Part shown: positions 6,311-8,184 of the stretch, piece after piece
Layout: each line of letters opens with the position of its first letter
Numbering within the stretch: position 1 is the first letter of the stretch
Origin: RGIG7332 sp045589235
GTDB lineage: Bacteria > Bacillota > Clostridia > Oscillospirales > JAAYXM01
Direction of reading: 5' to 3'
Assembly (NCBI GenBank): GCA_045589235.1
Contig: JAZNOR010000003.1
Location: 1 to 8,184 of the forward strand
Length of the DNA stretch: 8,184 bases
Position numbers and translations under genes: made by a program
Notes under the pieces: generated by a model
What the model was told of the DNA's origin: nothing
Databases searched by the model: none
What the model saw: the letters and a program-made list of their open reading frames with translations, nothing else

Positions 6311-7117
6311 ATGATTTACAATATAGAGGAATTGAGCGTTGATTACGCAGGAATGGGCGTTTGCCCTCCAAATCGTAAGACAACAATTACATCTTATATT
6401 TTAACACCCGGTGAAGTGGGGTGGACAGTGCGTCCTGCAGTTATCATCTGCCCGGGTGGTGGATATTCATACACATCTGCGCGCGAGGCAGAGCCGATTG
6501 CGATGAAGTTTTTATCAGCCGGCTTCCACTGCTTTGTTTTAGACTATGCCGTTGAACCTACGGGTTGGCCGGCGCAGTGCTGCGAGCTTTCAAAAACGAT
6601 CGCTTATGTCAGGAGCATCGCTGACGAGAATGGAATTGATAAAAACAAGGTCTTTGTCTGCGGTTTTTCTGCAGGCGGTCACCTTGCGGCGAGCATCGGC
6701 GTTCATTACGACAATGAAATTATCCGTGAATTTTCAGGTGTAACGGGAAATGAAAACAAGCCTAACGGTATGATTCTTTGCTATCCGGTTATATCTGACC
6801 GCAACCCGCATAAGAATTCATATATGAGATTTGTTGGCGAGAACGAAGATGCGAAGAAGTTTTTCTCGCTTGAAAACTTTGTTACGAAGGATACGCCGAA
6901 AACTTTTATATGGCATACCTTTGGGGACACTACCGTGCCCGTTGAGAACACAACGAGATTTGTTAATGCTCTTGTTGAAAACGGAGTCGAGTGTGAGGTT
7001 CACATCTATCCTAATGGAAATCACGGTCTGTCTCTTGCAAACAAAGTTACAGGCATAGTTAATAAAGAGGTTGCAGGATGGATTGATATGGCAATCAGAT
7101 GGATAAATAATTTTTAA
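6311..7117 (+). CDS. Alpha/beta hydrolase, acetyl-esterase-like
   Basis: This is a 268-residue hydrolase without a signal peptide, so probably cytoplasmic. It has a complete catalytic set: oxyanion loop CPGGGY (47-52), nucleophile elbow GFSAGG (118-123, Ser120), acid Asp206 in FGDTTVPV, and His238 in NGNHG. The overall pattern matches the esterases often found in carbohydrate gene clusters, where they remove acetyl or other acyl groups from sugars; many are loosely annotated as xylan esterases or endoxylanases. The substrate here is not known. The start lies 9 nt after the ARH-fold stop, with GAGG (6303-6306) just upstream, so the two proteins are probably made together and act on the same compound. 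The 3' end of the gene also contains the promoter of the following 6S RNA. Confidence 0.87.
   Translation: MIYNIEELSVDYAGMGVCPPNRKTTITSYILTPGEVGWTVRPAVIICPGGGYSYTSAREAEPIAMKFLSAGFHCFVLDYAVEPTGWPAQCCELSKTIAYVRSIADENGIDKNKVFVCGFSAGGHLAASIGVHYDNEIIREFSGVTGNENKPNGMILCYPVISDRNPHKNSYMRFVGENEDAKKFFSLENFVTKDTPKTFIWHTFGDTTVPVENTTRFVNALVENGVECEVHIYPNGNHGLSLANKVTGIVNKEVAGWIDMAIRWINNF
7083..7111 (+). promoter_or_regulatory. Promoter of the 6S RNA gene
   Basis: TTGATA (7083-7088) and AATAAT (7106-7111) are 17 bp apart, each with one mismatch to the sigma-A consensus. The promoter lies inside the last codons of the upstream hydrolase gene and would start transcription near 7118-7120, just before the RNA's closing stem. 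Confidence 0.6.
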
Positions 7118-7118
7118 A

Positions 7119-7310
7119 ATCTTACCTGCCGGGTGCGTGATGCTCTCATTTAAACCCACATTTTTGAAACGGGATTCCGGCACTTCCGATATCGTTTGCA
7201 GGCCTCCCGACATTATGTCGGACGTTGGAAGCAGTAAAGTATCGGAGAGGAAACCCACCTGCTGAGTTGTGCAGGTTATTAAACGGGGGCACACGGCCAC
7301 GGCGGGCATT
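7119..7310 (+). ncRNA. ssrS: 6S RNA
   Basis: This stretch of about 190 nt has no credible reading frame but folds as a 6S RNA, the regulator that binds the housekeeping RNA polymerase by imitating an open promoter. A closing stem joins CCTGCCG (7125-7131) to CGGCGGG (7300-7306), with further GG/CC and CGTG/CACG pairs inside. CTCTC (7143-7147) pairs with GAGAG (7245-7249), and CCGATA (7186-7191) with TATCGG (7240-7245), both using G7245 as alternatives. A terminal hairpin is CCGACA/TGTCGG (7207-7221). The 3' strand of the central bubble has a small hairpin, ACCTGC/GCAGGT (7257-7276), as in other Firmicute 6S RNAs. AAACCCAC and AAACGGG each occur on both sides of the bubble. The end is GCATTTTATTTT, so the closing stem may double as terminator. 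Ends are approximate; the family call rests on recall and fold, not on a covariance search. Confidence 0.83.
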
Positions 7311-7328
7311 TTATTTTCAGGAGTAATT

Positions 7329-8042
7329 ATGAACGATATATTCTTACGTCAGAAGATGATTCTCGGCGACGACGCTATGGAAAAATTAAATAATGCACAT
7401 ATTATAGTGTTCGGACTCGGCGGAGTAGGAAGTTGGGCTGTTGAGGCGCTTGCGCGCTCGGGTGTTGGTGAAATAACCCTTGTTGACCATGATACGGTCG
7501 GTGAAACGAACATCAACCGTCAGCTTTGTGCGCTTCATTCAACGGTCGGAATGTACAAGGGCGATGCTCTTAAAGCTCGTATACTTGATATAAATCCGAA
7601 TTTAAAAGTGAATGTTAAAAATAGTGCATATCTTCCGTCTAATCGAGAAGAGTTCTTTGATAATGAATATACTTACATAATTGATGCAATTGATACTGTA
7701 ACATCAAAGCTTGATTTAATCGAAACTGCAATTGCGCGCAACATTCCGATAATATCGGCGCTTGGCACGGGAAATAAACTCGATGCAACAAAGCTTTGTG
7801 TGTGTGATATATCAAAAACATATAATTGCCCGCTTGCTAAAGTAATGCGCAAAGAGCTTCGTGCACGGGGAATACTGCACCACAAGGTGGTGTTCTCGGC
7901 GGAGGAAAAGATAGCGGCAGAACAGGTGGAAGCTCCGCCTGAGGGCAGGAGATCAGTACCGGGCAGTGTTGTCTGGGTGCCGGCTACTGCAGGTCTTATA
8001 CTTGCGGGCGAAGCGATACAGGATATAATTAAAACGAGGTAG
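7329..8042 (+). CDS. tcdA: tRNA threonylcarbamoyladenosine dehydratase
   Basis: This 237-residue protein is an E1-like ThiF/MoeB-fold enzyme. TcdA uses ATP to convert t6A at position 37 of ANN-decoding tRNAs to its cyclic form ct6A, improving decoding. It shows the nucleotide-binding loop GLGGVGS (29-35), D53 in LVDHD, NINRQ (61-65), DAIDTVTSK (119-127), and the TcdA/YgdL-type segment DISKTYNCPLAKVMRKELR (160-178) with PGSVVWVPATAGL (211-223). ThiF and MoeB carry paired zinc cysteines that are not evident here, which supports TcdA. ATG 7329 has AGGAG (7319-7323) 5 nt upstream; an in-frame reading from 7269 lies inside the 6S RNA and is rejected. Slightly shorter than E. coli TcdA. It may be transcribed by read-through past the 6S RNA, as no separate promoter is evident. 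Confidence 0.9.
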   Translation: MNDIFLRQKMILGDDAMEKLNNAHIIVFGLGGVGSWAVEALARSGVGEITLVDHDTVGETNINRQLCALHSTVGMYKGDALKARILDINPNLKVNVKNSAYLPSNREEFFDNEYTYIIDAIDTVTSKLDLIETAIARNIPIISALGTGNKLDATKLCVCDISKTYNCPLAKVMRKELRARGILHHKVVFSAEEKIAAEQVEAPPEGRRSVPGSVVWVPATAGLILAGEAIQDIIKTR

Positions 8043-8043
8043 A

Positions 8044-8089
8044 AAAAGCCACAACCAGATAAGGAAGTATTGGTTTTGCAGCCATATTT
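8044..8089. repeat. 46-bp inverted repeat, right arm
   Basis: This is the exact reverse complement of 1-46. It begins one base after the tcdA stop codon, so it is transcribed as part of the tcdA 3' region. AACCA (8053-8057) and TGGTT (8071-8075) could form a short stem within it, but without a T-tract directly after, so it is not a good terminator by itself. Confidence 0.9.
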
Positions 8090-8107
8090 TCCGTAAATAG
8101 TGCATCA

Positions 8108-8143
8108 AAAAATGCCGCAATACGCCAGTATTACGGCATTTTT
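8108..8143. terminator. Intrinsic terminator after tcdA
   Basis: A 16-position stem with one C/A mismatch (8118/8133) is formed by 8108-8123 and 8128-8143, including AATGCCG and CGGCATT, around the loop GCCA. It runs into TTTTTATTCTTTCT on the plus strand and TTTTTTG on the minus strand, so it could stop transcription from both sides. No gene is visible in the remaining bases to 8184. Confidence 0.9.
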
Positions 8144-8184
8144 ATTCTTTCTCTTAACGAAAAATCTGATTTTCAAAACTGTGT

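Noticed and set aside
4817..7117. ADP-ribosylation toxin-antitoxin (DarTG-like) or defence system
   Set aside because: No ADP-ribosyltransferase, macrodomain or other toxin is encoded nearby, and the partner is an esterase-like hydrolase.
6818..7309. Minus-strand open frame of 163 codons
   Set aside because: It is a shadow across the hydrolase gene and the 6S RNA, with no ribosome binding site and no recognisable protein features.
7119..7310. Riboswitch or T-box controlling tcdA
   Set aside because: The long rod with a closing stem, central bubble and 3'-strand hairpin fits 6S RNA; no specifier or antiterminator elements of a T-box were seen.
7269..7328. Longer tcdA reading frame starting upstream
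   Set aside because: These bases belong to the 3' half of the 6S RNA, the added residues do not resemble TcdA, and ATG 7329 has a good ribosome binding site.
1..8184. Transposon or integrative element bounded by the inverted repeat
   Set aside because: There is no transposase, integrase or cargo signature, the right arm is not flanked by a visible target-site duplication with the left, and core genes such as infC and tcdA lie inside.

Overview
The window looks like chromosomal DNA from a low-GC member of the Bacillota, most likely a gut-type clostridium. The evidence is a rather AT-rich sequence with strong GGAGG-type ribosome binding sites and near-consensus sigma-A promoters. The infC-rpmI-rplT operon also has a long structured leader, and there is a DUF1292 (YrzB-like) gene and a clostridial-looking 6S RNA. 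Species cannot be named from the sequence.

Layout. Bases 1-46 are one arm of a perfect 46-bp inverted repeat whose other arm lies at 8044-8089, so almost the whole window sits between the two copies. A palindromic hairpin (64-87) and a promoter (121-149) precede a tight plus-strand operon: a DeoR-type repressor, an OPA-family (GlpT/UhpT-like) organophosphate transporter and an AraC-type regulator. This operon converges on the minus-strand translation operon infC-rpmI-rplT, and one bidirectional terminator (2888-2917) serves both. infC appears to start at an AUU codon. It is preceded by a promoter and a roughly 140-nt leader that carries a terminator-like hairpin and alternative pairings, as expected for autoregulation by L20. 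Diverging from it is a small acidic DUF1292 gene.

Next comes a plus-strand two-gene unit: an ADP-ribosylglycohydrolase-fold protein with a C-terminal extension, and an alpha/beta hydrolase that resembles carbohydrate acetyl-esterases. Immediately downstream is a 6S RNA gene with its own promoter inside the end of the hydrolase gene. It is followed by tcdA (a ThiF/E1-like enzyme that cyclises the tRNA modification t6A), the second inverted-repeat arm and a strong terminator.

How the parts fit. The housekeeping block (infC-rpmI-rplT, 6S RNA, tcdA) is about translation and transcription. The accessory genes (DeoR, OPA transporter, AraC, ARH-fold hydrolase, esterase) fit uptake and breakdown of a phosphorylated or acylated sugar or nucleoside derivative, but the substrate is not shown by the sequence. 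No CRISPR, transposase, phage gene, tRNA or obvious defence system was seen. The least explained items are the 46-bp inverted repeat and the ARH-fold/esterase pair.
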